A stretch of 64,000 nt of DNA. It comes from Quatrionicoccus australiensis (lineage in GTDB: Bacteria > Pseudomonadota > Gammaproteobacteria > Burkholderiales > Rhodocyclaceae). Below the pieces are notes generated by a model. The model saw only the letters and a program-made list of their open reading frames with translations, had not been told where the DNA came from and ran no database searches. The first letter of the stretch is position 1, and every line of letters starts with the position of its first letter. Location of the stretch: NCBI RefSeq assembly GCF_020510425.1, contig NZ_JAHBAH010000001.1, forward strand, positions 868,001 through 932,000, read 5' to 3'. This document shows, piece by piece, positions 16,850-24,906 of the stretch. Made by a program: the position numbers and the translations under genes.

Positions 16850-18500
16850 CAGCGCTGCCCGAAGCGCCCCGGCGCGAAGCGGAAATCTGGCGCGACAAGG
16901 CGATCAGCGGCAGCAAACCGACCGCAACGATGGCCAGTGACGCCGTCGAGGCTTCTGCCAGGCGCTCGTCGGAAGCCAGCGTGTAGGCCTGCGTCGCCAG
17001 CGTATCGAAATTGAACGGGCGCATCACCAGCGTCGCCGGCAACTCCTTCATCACATCGACAAAGACCAGCAGGCCGGCCGTAAACAGGCTGCCGCGCAGC
17101 AGCGGCGCATGCACGCGGCGTAGCGTCTCGCCCTGGCCGAGACCGAGGCTGCGCGCCGCGTCGTCCATGCTTGGCGTGATCTTGGCTAGGCTCGATTCGA
17201 CGGTATGCAGCGCCACCGCGAGAAAGCGCACCAGGTAGGCGTAGATCAGGGCGGCGATGCCGCCGGTCAGCAACAGGCCGGGGTTATAACCGAACCAGCT
17301 CGTCCACTGCCCGGCCAGCCAGTTGTCGAGGCGCGTCACCGGGATCAGCACGCCGACCGCGATGACCGCGCCGGGCACCGCATAGCCGAGGCCAACCAGG
17401 CGATTGAGGCCGGCGGCCAATGCCGATTTCGACAAGCGGGCACCATAGGCGAGCAGCAGCGCGATCAGCACGCCGATCAGGGCGGTCGCGCCGGCCAGCA
17501 CGAAGCTGTTGCGCGCCAGGATCAGAAAGCGTTCGCCGAACTGGGCATCGCCCTCGGTCAACGCCATTTTGAGCAGCAAAACCGCCGGCAGCACGAAGCC
17601 GAGCAGCAGCGGCAGGCTGCAGGCAAGAATGGCGAACAGGGCCGGCCAGCCGCCGAGCCGGGCACCGGCGAGCGGCCGGTTGCGGCCGGTGGTGTTGTGA
17701 TAGCGGGCACGGCCGCGCGAGGTGCGCTCGGCCATCAGCAGGAAGAGGACGAAACCGAGCAGCATCGCGGCCAACTGGGCGGCGGCGACGCGGTCGCCGA
17801 GCGAGAACCAGGCGCGGTAAATGCCGGTTGTAAAGGTGTTGACCGCAAAATAGGCCACCGTGCCGTAATCGGCCAGGGTTTCCATCAACGCGAGCGCGAT
17901 GCCGGCGACGATGGCGGGCCGCGCGAGCGGCAGCGACACCGCAAAGAAGGCGCGCCACGGCCCCATGCCCAGTGTGCGGGCGGCTTCCAGCATGCCGCTG
18001 GCGCGTTCGATGAAGGCGGTGCGGGCGAGCAGATAGACGTAGGGATAAAGCACACAGACGAACATCAGCACCGCCCCCGGCAGCGTCCGGATATCCGGGA
18101 ACCAGTAGTCGCCGTGCGCCCAGCCGAAACTCTCGCGCAAGGCGGTCTGCACCGGCCCGACGAACTGCAGGAAATCGGTATAGACATAGGCCATGACATA
18201 CGCCGGCATGGCCAGCGGCAGGACCATCGCCCATTCGAAGAAGCGCCGCCCGGGAAAATCGTGCATCGCGGTCAGCCAGGCCGTCGCGACGCCGACCAGA
18301 CCGACACCACAACCAACGCCGAGGCACAGCCACAGCGAATTGAGGATGTAATCCGGCAGCACCGTATGCACCAGATGCAGCCAGGTCTCCGACGTACCGC
18401 CGAGCAAAAGATTGAGGCCGACGCTGGCCACCGGCAAGCCGGCGAGCAAGGCAACGACGAGACCGATCAGGAGCAGGGGGGAGGAATGGGCTGTACGCAT
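16842..18500 (-). CDS. fbpB: Iron ABC transporter permease, two fused permease domains
   Basis: The 552-residue protein has about twelve membrane helices in two halves, each with an EAA loop that docks the ATPase: EAARTLGMGPWRAFFAVSLP near residue 170 and DDAARSLGLGQGETLRRVHAP near 465. This double layout is typical of FbpB/SfuB. ATG 18500 is chosen; an in-frame TTG at 18515 would also be possible. Neither has a ribosome site, and the -10 box lies only 14 bases before the ATG, so a leaderless or near-leaderless message is likely. It diverges from fbpC. Confidence 0.9.
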   Translation of the reverse strand: MRTAHSSPLLLIGLVVALLAGLPVASVGLNLLLGGTSETWLHLVHTVLPDYILNSLWLCLGVGCGVGLVGVATAWLTAMHDFPGRRFFEWAMVLPLAMPAYVMAYVYTDFLQFVGPVQTALRESFGWAHGDYWFPDIRTLPGAVLMFVCVLYPYVYLLARTAFIERASGMLEAARTLGMGPWRAFFAVSLPLARPAIVAGIALALMETLADYGTVAYFAVNTFTTGIYRAWFSLGDRVAAAQLAAMLLGFVLFLLMAERTSRGRARYHNTTGRNRPLAGARLGGWPALFAILACSLPLLLGFVLPAVLLLKMALTEGDAQFGERFLILARNSFVLAGATALIGVLIALLLAYGARLSKSALAAGLNRLVGLGYAVPGAVIAVGVLIPVTRLDNWLAGQWTSWFGYNPGLLLTGGIAALIYAYLVRFLAVALHTVESSLAKITPSMDDAARSLGLGQGETLRRVHAPLLRGSLFTAGLLVFVDVMKELPATLVMRPFNFDTLATQAYTLASDERLAEASTASLAIVAVGLLPLIALSRQISASRRGASGSAAT

Positions 18501-18530
18501 GGCTGTGAATGGCAATTATAATCGGCCGCT
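18501..18530. promoter_or_regulatory. 30-bp divergent promoter shared by fbpB and fbpC
   Basis: The gap between the two start codons is only 30 bp and contains ATTATAAT. This gives a perfect TATAAT on the plus strand (18517-18522) and a perfect TATAAT on the minus strand (18520 back to 18515), overlapping by four bases. The plus-strand start would fall at or next to the fbpC ATG, and the minus-strand start about eight bases before the fbpB ATG. No convincing -35 boxes or Fur site are seen. Confidence 0.6.
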
Positions 18531-19685
18531 ATGGCTCAACTTGAACTAAATGGCGTCGTGCAACGCTACGGTCGGCAGACCGTCGTCGATGGTGTGGACT
18601 TTCGCCTCGAGGCCGGCCAGATCGCCTGCCTGCTAGGACCTTCCGGCTGCGGCAAGACCACCTTGCTGCGCTGCATCGCCGGTTTCGAGGAAATCGCCGG
18701 CGGCGAGATCCGCCTGCATGGCGAGGTGGTCAGCCGGGCCGGCCAGCGCCTGGCGCCGGAAAAGCGCAGGATCGGCATGGTCTTCCAGGATTACGCGCTG
18801 TTTCCCCACCTCAGCATCGCCCAGAACGTCGCCTTCGGGCTCGGGCGCAAGCCCTCCGAAGACGTGCAACTGCGCGTTCGCCAGTTGCTCGCCACGGTCG
18901 GCCTGTCCGGCCAGGGCGACAAGTACCCGCACGAACTCTCCGGCGGCCAGCAGCAGCGCGTCGCCCTGGCCCGCGCCCTGGCGCCGCGGCCCGAACTGAT
19001 CCTGCTCGACGAGCCCTTCTCCAACCTCGACGTCGGCCTGCGCGAGCGGCTTTCGGTCGAAGTCCGCGAAATCCTCAAACGCGAGGGGTCGACCGCCGTG
19101 ATGGTGACCCACGACCAGCACGAGGCCTTCGCCATCGCCGACGAGATCGGCATCATGTCGGAAGGCCGCATCCAGCAATGGGACGTGCCCTACAACCTCT
19201 ACCACCGGCCGGCCAACCGCTTCGTCGCCGATTTCATCGGCCAGGGTGTCCTGCTCGCCGGCACGGTCGGCGATAACAACAGCGTGCACATGGAACTGGG
19301 CAGCCTGGTGTCCGACACGCCGGTCGAATGCAACGAATCCTGTTCGGCCTGCGATCGCGGCTGCCGCGTCGATATCCTGCTACGCCCGGACGACATCGTT
19401 CACGACGATGCCAGCCCGGTACAGGCCGAAGTCCTGCACAAGGCCTTTCGCGGCGCCGACATTCTCTACACGCTGCGCCTGGCGAGCGGCAGCGAGGTGC
19501 TGTCGCTGGTTCCCTCGCACCATAACCACGCGCTCGGCGAAAAGATCGGCATCCGGCTCGACGCCGACCACGTGATCGCCTTCAAGAAGCACGAGGAATG
19601 TAGCGATCCGGCCTGCGAGATCCGTCTCGAACAACAGGTACGCCCGCTCACCCGGCAGGACCCGGCGCCGCGCAACGCCGCTTGA
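18531..19685 (+). CDS. fbpC: Fe(3+) ABC transporter ATPase with a cysteine cluster
   Basis: The 384-residue ATPase has Walker [11 protein letters not shown], signature [15 protein letters not shown], Walker [13 protein letters not shown] and the switch His in MVTHDQHE. The C-terminal regulatory domain has an unusual cluster at Cys267, Cys271, Cys274 and Cys278 (CX3CX2CX3C), and two more Cys near residues 357 and 362. It energises FbpB. There is no ribosome site, and a perfect -10 box ends eight bases before the ATG, so the mRNA is probably leaderless. aat follows after 13 bp, an odd pairing that may still be one transcript. Confidence 0.9.
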   Translation: MAQLELNGVVQRYGRQTVVDGVDFRLEAGQIACLLGPSGCGKTTLLRCIAGFEEIAGGEIRLHGEVVSRAGQRLAPEKRRIGMVFQDYALFPHLSIAQNVAFGLGRKPSEDVQLRVRQLLATVGLSGQGDKYPHELSGGQQQRVALARALAPRPELILLDEPFSNLDVGLRERLSVEVREILKREGSTAVMVTHDQHEAFAIADEIGIMSEGRIQQWDVPYNLYHRPANRFVADFIGQGVLLAGTVGDNNSVHMELGSLVSDTPVECNESCSACDRGCRVDILLRPDDIVHDDASPVQAEVLHKAFRGADILYTLRLASGSEVLSLVPSHHNHALGEKIGIRLDADHVIAFKKHEECSDPACEIRLEQQVRPLTRQDPAPRNAA

Positions 19686-19698
19686 ACGCCCGCTCGCG

Positions 19699-20403
19699 AT
19701 GATCCCCTTCCTCGGCCCGCACGACCCTTTTCCCCCGGTCGCCCAGGCCCGCGAAGACATGGGCGGCCTGCTCGCGGTCGGTGCCGATCTGCGCCCGGAT
19801 CGTCTGCTCGACGCCTATCGCCGCGGCATCTTTCCGTGGGGCACGGTCGAAGGCGAACCGATCTGGTACAGCCCGGACCCGCGCATGGTGCTGTTTCCCG
19901 CCGAGTTCCGCCTGCACCGCTCGCTGCAGAAAACGCTGCGCAGCGGCAAGTTCGAGGTCCGCTTCGACCATGATTTCGCCGGCGTCATGGCGGGCTGCGC
20001 CAGTACGCCGCGCCCCGGTCAGGACGGCACCTGGATCACCGAAGAAATGATGGAGGCCTACATCAGGCTGCATGAACTCGGCTGGGCGCATTCGGTCGAA
20101 ACTTGGGCAGAAGGCGAACTGGTCGGCGGTCTCTACGGTCTGGCGATCGGCCGCATGTTCTACGGCGAGTCGATGTTCGCGCACCGCACCGATGCTTCCA
20201 AGGTCGCCTTCGCCCACCTGATCCGCCAATTGCGAAGGGGAGAATTCGGCATGATCGACTGCCAGATGCGCACCGAGCACCTCGCCTCGCTCGGCGGGCG
20301 CGAGATTCCGCGCGCCGACTTCCTGGCCGGGGTCAGCACCCTGACTGCTGTTGCCACGCCGCGCCAGAGCTGGTCGGCGGTCGACGCCGTTTTTGACTGG
20401 TAA
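19699..20403 (+). CDS. aat: Leucyl/phenylalanyl-tRNA-protein transferase
   Basis: The 234-residue Aat protein has the usual motifs [59 protein letters not shown] and GESMF. It transfers Leu or Phe from tRNA to the N-termini of proteins starting with Lys or Arg, marking them for ClpS/ClpAP. The partner transferase bpt begins 3 bp after its stop, so this is a compact N-degron operon. Confidence 0.95.
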   Translation: MIPFLGPHDPFPPVAQAREDMGGLLAVGADLRPDRLLDAYRRGIFPWGTVEGEPIWYSPDPRMVLFPAEFRLHRSLQKTLRSGKFEVRFDHDFAGVMAGCASTPRPGQDGTWITEEMMEAYIRLHELGWAHSVETWAEGELVGGLYGLAIGRMFYGESMFAHRTDASKVAFAHLIRQLRRGEFGMIDCQMRTEHLASLGGREIPRADFLAGVSTLTAVATPRQSWSAVDAVFDW

Positions 20404-20406
20404 ACC

Positions 20407-21153
20407 ATGGCCCAGCCCGACGACGCCGAACTGCCCTTCTCGCTGCTCCAGTTCTACGCCACCTCGCCCTACCCGTGCAGCTATCTCGAGGACCGCGAGG
20501 CGCGTTCGCAGGTCGCGACGCCGGCCCACCTGATCGACAGCGAGATCTACAGCACGCTGGTCCGCAAGGGTTTCCGGCGCAGCGGCATCTTCACCTACCG
20601 GCCGCATTGCGACGGCTGCAAGGCGTGCATTCCGGTCCGCCTGCCGGTGGCCGAGCTGCAACCCAACCGCAGCCAGCGCCGCGCCCTCAAGAAGCACGCC
20701 GGCCTGGTCGCGCGCGAATTGCCGCTGATCGCTATCGACGAGCATTACGCGCTCTACCAGCGCTACCAGCAGACCCGCCATGCCGGCGGCGGCATGGACG
20801 ACGACAGCCACGACCAGTACGCCCAGTTCCTGCTGCAAAGCCGCGTCGACACGCGCCTGATCGAATTCACCGAAAACGGCGTCGTCCGCATGGTCAGCCT
20901 GATCGACGTGCTCGACGACGGCCTCTCTTCGGTCTACACCTTTTTTGACCCGGATTTGCCAGGCGCCAGTTTCGGCACCTACAACATTCTGTGGCAGGCG
21001 GCGCAATGCATCACCCTCGGCCTACCCTACCTCTATCTCGGCTACTGGATTGCCGAAAGTCGCAAAATGGCCTACAAATCCGGCTTCTCGCCCATTGAAG
21101 GCCTGATCGACGGCCAGTGGCAAACCTTCACCCCCGACCAGACTGCCCCATGA
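20407..21153 (+). CDS. bpt: Aspartate/glutamate leucyltransferase (bacterial ATE homologue)
   Basis: The 248-residue protein matches the Bpt/ATE family. The N-terminal cysteine signature includes [14 protein letters not shown] and [16 protein letters not shown] [15 protein letters not shown], and the acyltransferase core has [28 protein letters not shown] and [19 protein letters not shown]. Bacterial Bpt adds Leu to N-terminal Asp or Glu, the second route into the Clp N-degron pathway beside Aat. The stop overlaps the next ATG (ATGA at 21150). Confidence 0.94.
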   Translation: MAQPDDAELPFSLLQFYATSPYPCSYLEDREARSQVATPAHLIDSEIYSTLVRKGFRRSGIFTYRPHCDGCKACIPVRLPVAELQPNRSQRRALKKHAGLVARELPLIAIDEHYALYQRYQQTRHAGGGMDDDSHDQYAQFLLQSRVDTRLIEFTENGVVRMVSLIDVLDDGLSSVYTFFDPDLPGASFGTYNILWQAAQCITLGLPYLYLGYWIAESRKMAYKSGFSPIEGLIDGQWQTFTPDQTAP

Positions 21154-21827
21154 ACCTGCGCTTCGCCCCCCTGCTTGCCCTGCTCTGCCTGCCCTTTGCC
21201 GCCCTCGCCCAGAGCGGCGAACGCACTGCCTATACCTGCGACAACGACAGCCGCATCGAAATCGCATTTTCGACCGCCGCCGACGGTCGACCGCTCGCCG
21301 TGCTGCATTTTGCCGACGAGGCGATCACCCTGCCGCAGGTGCCGGCTGCTTCCGGCGCGCTCTACCGCAACGAGATCATCCTGCTGCACCTGCGCGACGA
21401 CACGGCCGTCGTCGAAGACAGCAAGGGCAACCGCCGCCGCTGCAGCCGCGGCGACCTCGCCCCGGCCCGGCCGGCAGCAAGCAGCGCCCCGGCTGCCGTG
21501 AGCAGCTTCATCGACATCGCCGGCCAGGTCACTTACCGCCAGCGCAGCGCCCTGCCGCCCAACGCGGTGCTCATCATCCGCGTCCAGGACGGGAAGCGCA
21601 TACTCGCCGAACAGCGCATCGACCTCGCCGGCCAGCAGGTGCCGATCGGCTTCCAGACCAGCATCGACCGCGACCTGCTCGGCAAGAAATCACGCGTCAG
21701 CGTCATTGCCCGCATCGAACAGGCCGGCCGCCTGCTCTTCGCCAATGCCCGCCCGCATCCGGCACCGCTCACCGAACAGCCGCTCGACATCCAGTTGCAG
21801 CCCGTCACCCATGCCCGGCCGCGCTGA
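21150..21827 (+). CDS. Secreted protein: MliC-like domain plus YbaY-like domain
   Basis: From ATG 21150 the protein is 225 residues with signal peptide [21 protein letters not shown]. Residues about 28-100 resemble MliC/COG3895, a membrane-bound lysozyme inhibitor fold ([13 protein letters not shown], then [15 protein letters not shown]). Residues about 120-215 resemble YbaY/COG3126 ([26 protein letters not shown]). There is no lipobox, so it is probably soluble in the periplasm. The two domains are known separately and in combination in envelope proteins; lysozyme inhibition here is only inferred. It overlaps bpt by 4 bp. Confidence 0.75.
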   Translation: MNLRFAPLLALLCLPFAALAQSGERTAYTCDNDSRIEIAFSTAADGRPLAVLHFADEAITLPQVPAASGALYRNEIILLHLRDDTAVVEDSKGNRRRCSRGDLAPARPAASSAPAAVSSFIDIAGQVTYRQRSALPPNAVLIIRVQDGKRILAEQRIDLAGQQVPIGFQTSIDRDLLGKKSRVSVIARIEQAGRLLFANARPHPAPLTEQPLDIQLQPVTHARPR

Positions 21828-22224
21828 GTTCGCGGTGCGCCGCGCCGCACTTTTCGCCGGCCTGCTGCTCGCCCTGCCGGCCTCGGCGGCGAGCGTGCTC
21901 TGCCATGTCACCTACGGCGGCACGACGCAGACCCTCAGCGCGCAGCCAAGCGCCGCACCCTACGCCGAGCCGGCAACGCAGATCGGCTCATTCTTCCGCT
22001 TTCGCATCGTCGTCCGCGACGAACCGGTCGAACTCGCCGGCATCAAGCTCTACACCTACGCCGACCTCGACAGCGGCCCGAGCCTGATCCACCAGGCCAG
22101 CCACGCCTACCCGCCGGTCAACCTGCCGGCCTACGGCTTCAGCGGCCTGAACTACGTCTACGAACCGCTGCGCGACGGCGAGCTGCAATACTGGTGCGAG
22201 TTCCAGCCGGGAGCAGCAAAATGA
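21811..22224 (+). CDS. Secreted protein of unknown function
   Basis: From ATG 21811 the 137-residue product has an N-terminal signal (AALFAGLLLALPASAAS) and a conserved-looking body (CHVTYGGTTQTL, TQIGSFFRFRIVVRDEP, IKLYTYADLD, LIHQASHAYPP). Two Cys remain after the signal, near the two ends, and may form a disulfide. I do not recognise the family. It overlaps the gene before it by 17 bp and the CapA gene after it by 4 bp, so it is translated from the same message. Confidence 0.65.
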   Translation: MPGRAEFAVRRAALFAGLLLALPASAASVLCHVTYGGTTQTLSAQPSAAPYAEPATQIGSFFRFRIVVRDEPVELAGIKLYTYADLDSGPSLIHQASHAYPPVNLPAYGFSGLNYVYEPLRDGELQYWCEFQPGAAK

Positions 22225-23189
22225 GGCTTTTTCAACGGTTGACCGCTGCGGCCGCCCTGTTTTGCGCCGCCAGCCTGCATGCCGAACCGCTCACCCTGAT
22301 CTTCGCCGGCGACATCATGCTCGACGACGGCCCCGGCCGCCTGATCGCCGCCGGCGGCGACCCGCTCGCCCCCTTTGCCGACATCCTCAAGACCGCCGAC
22401 TACCGCATAGCCAATCTCGAATGCCCGGTCGGCGAAAGCGGCGAGCCCTACGCCAACAAGATCTACAGCTTCCGCGCCAAACCGGAGGCGCTGCGCGTGC
22501 TGGCCGGGCGCTTCGACGCCGTGGCGCTCGCCAACAACCACTCCGGCGACTACGGCCGCGACGCCTTCCGCGAAACCCTGAACCACCTCGACCAGGCCGG
22601 CATCGCCCGCTTCGGCGGCGGCCTCAATCTGACCGAAGCGCACCAGCCGCTGTGGATCAACAAGAACGACCTGAAAATCGCCGTCCTCGCCTACAACGAA
22701 TTCAAGCCGCGCAGCTTCGAAGCCGGCCCCGACTGGCCCGGCGTCGCCTGGAGCGAGGACGACCAGGTGATCGCCGACATCCGCGCCGCGCAGGCGGCCG
22801 GTGCCGACCTCGTCATCCCCTTCATGCACTGGGGCTGGGAACGCGAAGGCAAGCCGGTCGAACGCCAACGCCAACTGGCGCGCAAGATGATCGACGCCGG
22901 CGCCGCACTCGTCGTCGGCGGCCACCCACACGTCACGCAAGGCGCCGAAAGCTACCAGGGCCGGCCGATCATCTACAGCCTGGGCAATTTCGTCTTCGAC
23001 GGCTTCGACTACCCGGAGGCGCAGCGCGGCTGGCTGCTGCGCGTCAAACTCGACCGCTCCGGCGTCATTTTCTGGGAAACCCTGGCCGCGCAAATGGACG
23101 ACGTCGGCACGCCGCACCCGCTGACCGGCGCCTTCACCCCCTGCGGCCGCGGCCACGACGACACCATCCAGGAATGCCAGAATCCGTAA
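22221..23189 (+). CDS. CapA-family calcineurin-like protein
   Basis: From ATG 22221 the protein is 322 residues with a signal peptide (MRLFQRLTAAAALFCAASLHA). The PGA_cap/CapA metallophosphatase motifs are in order: FAGDIMLDDGPGRL, NLECPVGE, ANNHSGDYG, FMHWGWE, GGHPHVTQG and IYSLGNFVFD. CapA proteins take part in poly-gamma-glutamate capsule export, but many family members have no known substrate, and no capBC genes lie here. It is the last gene of the fbpC-aat-bpt run. Confidence 0.85.
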   Translation: MRLFQRLTAAAALFCAASLHAEPLTLIFAGDIMLDDGPGRLIAAGGDPLAPFADILKTADYRIANLECPVGESGEPYANKIYSFRAKPEALRVLAGRFDAVALANNHSGDYGRDAFRETLNHLDQAGIARFGGGLNLTEAHQPLWINKNDLKIAVLAYNEFKPRSFEAGPDWPGVAWSEDDQVIADIRAAQAAGADLVIPFMHWGWEREGKPVERQRQLARKMIDAGAALVVGGHPHVTQGAESYQGRPIIYSLGNFVFDGFDYPEAQRGWLLRVKLDRSGVIFWETLAAQMDDVGTPHPLTGAFTPCGRGHDDTIQECQNP

Positions 23190-23254
23190 GCGGCTGTGCA
23201 CGCTCTTCCGAAAATCACGAAATCAGGCTGCGGCTTTACTTGATACGTCTGTAA

Positions 23255-23516
23255 AACCCCTGATGAAACGACTTAGAGGCTGTTCACGCTCTTTGAATGG
23301 TCATATGTTCGGGCATCAGCATCGCTTCACCTGGCCCCAAACCCCTCCCAACCTCCCCTTTTCAGGGGAGGAGCCCCCAATCGCGCCGTCCATCTCCCTC
23401 CCCTGACGCCCGCAGGAAGTCCCCTTGGGGGACAAGGGGAGGGCCGGGGATAAGCAGAGACTTAGCCGCCGTAGTTTGGCGGCTTAGTCGGTTGCTTAGT
23501 TGTTTCATCAGGGGTT
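23255..23516. repeat. MITE-like element with 22-bp terminal inverted repeats
   Basis: The left end at 23255-23276 begins AACCCCTGATGAAAC, and the right end at 23495-23516 is its inverted complement. The outer 15 bases match perfectly and 20 of 22 match overall. The element is 262 bp and has no coding capacity. No target-site duplication is evident in the flanks (GTCTGTAA on the left, GCATGCGC on the right). It could be a non-autonomous transposable element or a large imperfect intergenic palindrome. Confidence 0.5.
23290..23371 (+). repeat. Dispersed intergenic repeat, copy A
   Basis: The sequence from about 23290 through CATATGTTCGGGCAT, TCGCTTCACCTGGCCC and the hairpin CCTCCCC-TTTTCA-GGGGAGG (23352-23371) is repeated in inverted orientation at 42105-42195. 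The two copies differ by scattered substitutions and a six-base indel. Both are intergenic and end in a C-rich hairpin, as in REP-type elements. Confidence 0.7.
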
Positions 23517-23862
23517 GCATGCGCGGCAATAAATCGAGGGCAGCGGTCAACCTCCTCCAAAGCACGATTTTCCCACCATGCCCAAACACTTGCGCAACGC
23601 CTGCTTAGTCGGCATGAGGCACTTGCCGAGCACGGGACAAACGGCAACTGGCCTGGCGCATCCTGCACCGTTATAGTCTGCTCGTGGTGACGTCAGACTG
23701 CGCCCCGGCGCCCGCATTTGTTCCCAAATCGCCAAGATCCTTTTGCGTGGCACATATTTTGTTCGCAGCAAACCAGCCGGATTGTCGAAAAGCACGCCAT
23801 CTGCCTTGAAAGCAGACCTTGCTGTAGCGTACATTCGGGAAATGGCTTGACATGGATTTGCC

Positions 23863-24906
23863 GTGAAAAAAGCATCTTGCGTTTTCCTCCTCTGGTTGGC
23901 TTTAAGTTGCGCTGCCGCGACTGCCCAGGAATCGCGGCAACAGCCCCCGCCCGGCCCGGCCGCCCAGGTCGGGAAAAAGCTCGTATTCATTGCTTCCGAT
24001 TACCGGAATGGCGGTGTGATGGGGACCTACCGGGGATTTGAGGAAGCCGCCAAAAAACTTGGCTGGCAGGTTCAGCTCAAAAATGGCAACGACAGCAAGA
24101 GCACCCAGGCCAGCCTGCTGCGGCAAGCAATTGCGGCGCGTCCGGACGGGATCGTCATTGGTGGCTTCGACCCGGGCGAGTTTCGCGCCGAAGTCGCCAG
24201 CGCCAAACAAGGCCGGATCGTTCTGGTCGGCTGGCATGCGGCGAAAGAGCCCGGCCCGACCCCCGATCTATTCACCAATATTTCGACCCAGCCGCTCGAT
24301 GTGGCGCAAATCGCCGCCGATTACGTGATTCGTGACGCCAGGGCCAGACAGCGCCCGGTCGGCGTGGTCATCTTCAACGATCCGCAGTATGCGGTGGCCA
24401 ATGCCAAGACGGCGGCAATGAAAAAGGCCCTCGAGAATTGCCCGGGCTACAGCGCCTGCCAGGTCCTCGCGGTCGAAAACGTCGCCATCTCGGCCGCAGC
24501 TGCAGCAATCCCCGCCGTTGTTGCCCGACTGGCCGGCAAGCATGGCGCGGCATGGACCTATAGCCTGGCGATCAACGATACCTATTTCGACGAAATCAAC
24601 TATCCGCTGATCGCGTCACGCCGCACCGACATCGTCAATGTCTCGGCCGGCGACGGCTCCCTCAAGGCACTCGGCCGGATCGCCTCGGGCATCGGCCAGC
24701 AGGCGGCGACGGTGGCCGAACCGCTGAAACTGCACGGTTATCAGTTGGCCGACGAACTGAATCGGGCCTTTGCCGGATTTCCGCCGAGCGGCTTCCAGTC
24801 CAAGCCGATCCTGGTCACCACCGAATTGCTGCAAACGACTTACGGCAAGTTTGAAGCCACACAGGCGGTCGAGGCCGCCTACAGCGGCATTTGGGATAAA
24901 AAATGA
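23863..24906 (+). CDS. Periplasmic sugar-type binding protein paired with a hybrid kinase
   Basis: The 347-residue protein starts at GTG, has a signal peptide (ASCVFLLWLALSCAAATAQ) and a type 1 periplasmic-binding fold (KKLVFIASDYRNGGVMGTYRGFEEAAKKLGW, RPDGIVIGGFDP, AAWTYSLAINDTYFDEINYPLI). It resembles TorT/LuxP-like sensors and ABC sugar-binding proteins. No permease or ATPase is near. Its stop overlaps the start of a membrane hybrid kinase by 4 bp, so it most likely presents a ligand to the kinase, as TorT does for TorS. The ligand is unknown. Confidence 0.8.
   Translation: MKKASCVFLLWLALSCAAATAQESRQQPPPGPAAQVGKKLVFIASDYRNGGVMGTYRGFEEAAKKLGWQVQLKNGNDSKSTQASLLRQAIAARPDGIVIGGFDPGEFRAEVASAKQGRIVLVGWHAAKEPGPTPDLFTNISTQPLDVAQIAADYVIRDARARQRPVGVVIFNDPQYAVANAKTAAMKKALENCPGYSACQVLAVENVAISAAAAAIPAVVARLAGKHGAAWTYSLAINDTYFDEINYPLIASRRTDIVNVSAGDGSLKALGRIASGIGQQAATVAEPLKLHGYQLADELNRAFAGFPPSGFQSKPILVTTELLQTTYGKFEATQAVEAAYSGIWDKK

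Larger units (their letters stand above)
23190..23862. other. 673-bp non-coding region with repeats
   Basis: This is the only long spacer in the window. It contains a MITE-like element with terminal inverted repeats (23255-23516), a dispersed repeat inside it (about 23290-23371), and hairpins at 23352-23371, 23419-23433 and 23464-23484. CTTAG recurs five times. No reading frame in it has protein-like composition. The last 300 bp are less GC-rich and should hold the promoter of the binding-protein gene, but I see no clear -35/-10 pair. Confidence 0.7.

Noticed and set aside
17205..18521. Open frame (438 codons) opposite fbpB
   Set aside because: Gln/Arg/Gly-rich antisense shadow of a membrane protein with clear EAA loops.
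18501..18530. Fur box between fbpB and fbpC
   Set aside because: I looked for a GATAAT-type 19-mer; only the ATTATAAT -10 region is there.
23297..23608. 103-codon frame in the long spacer
   Set aside because: It runs through the dispersed repeat and C-rich hairpins, with Pro/Ser/Arg-rich composition and no ribosome site.
23748..23764. Sigma-54-like TGGCAC with a following TTTTGTT upstream of the binding-protein gene
   Set aside because: The downstream GC element is missing and no enhancer-binding protein gene is near.
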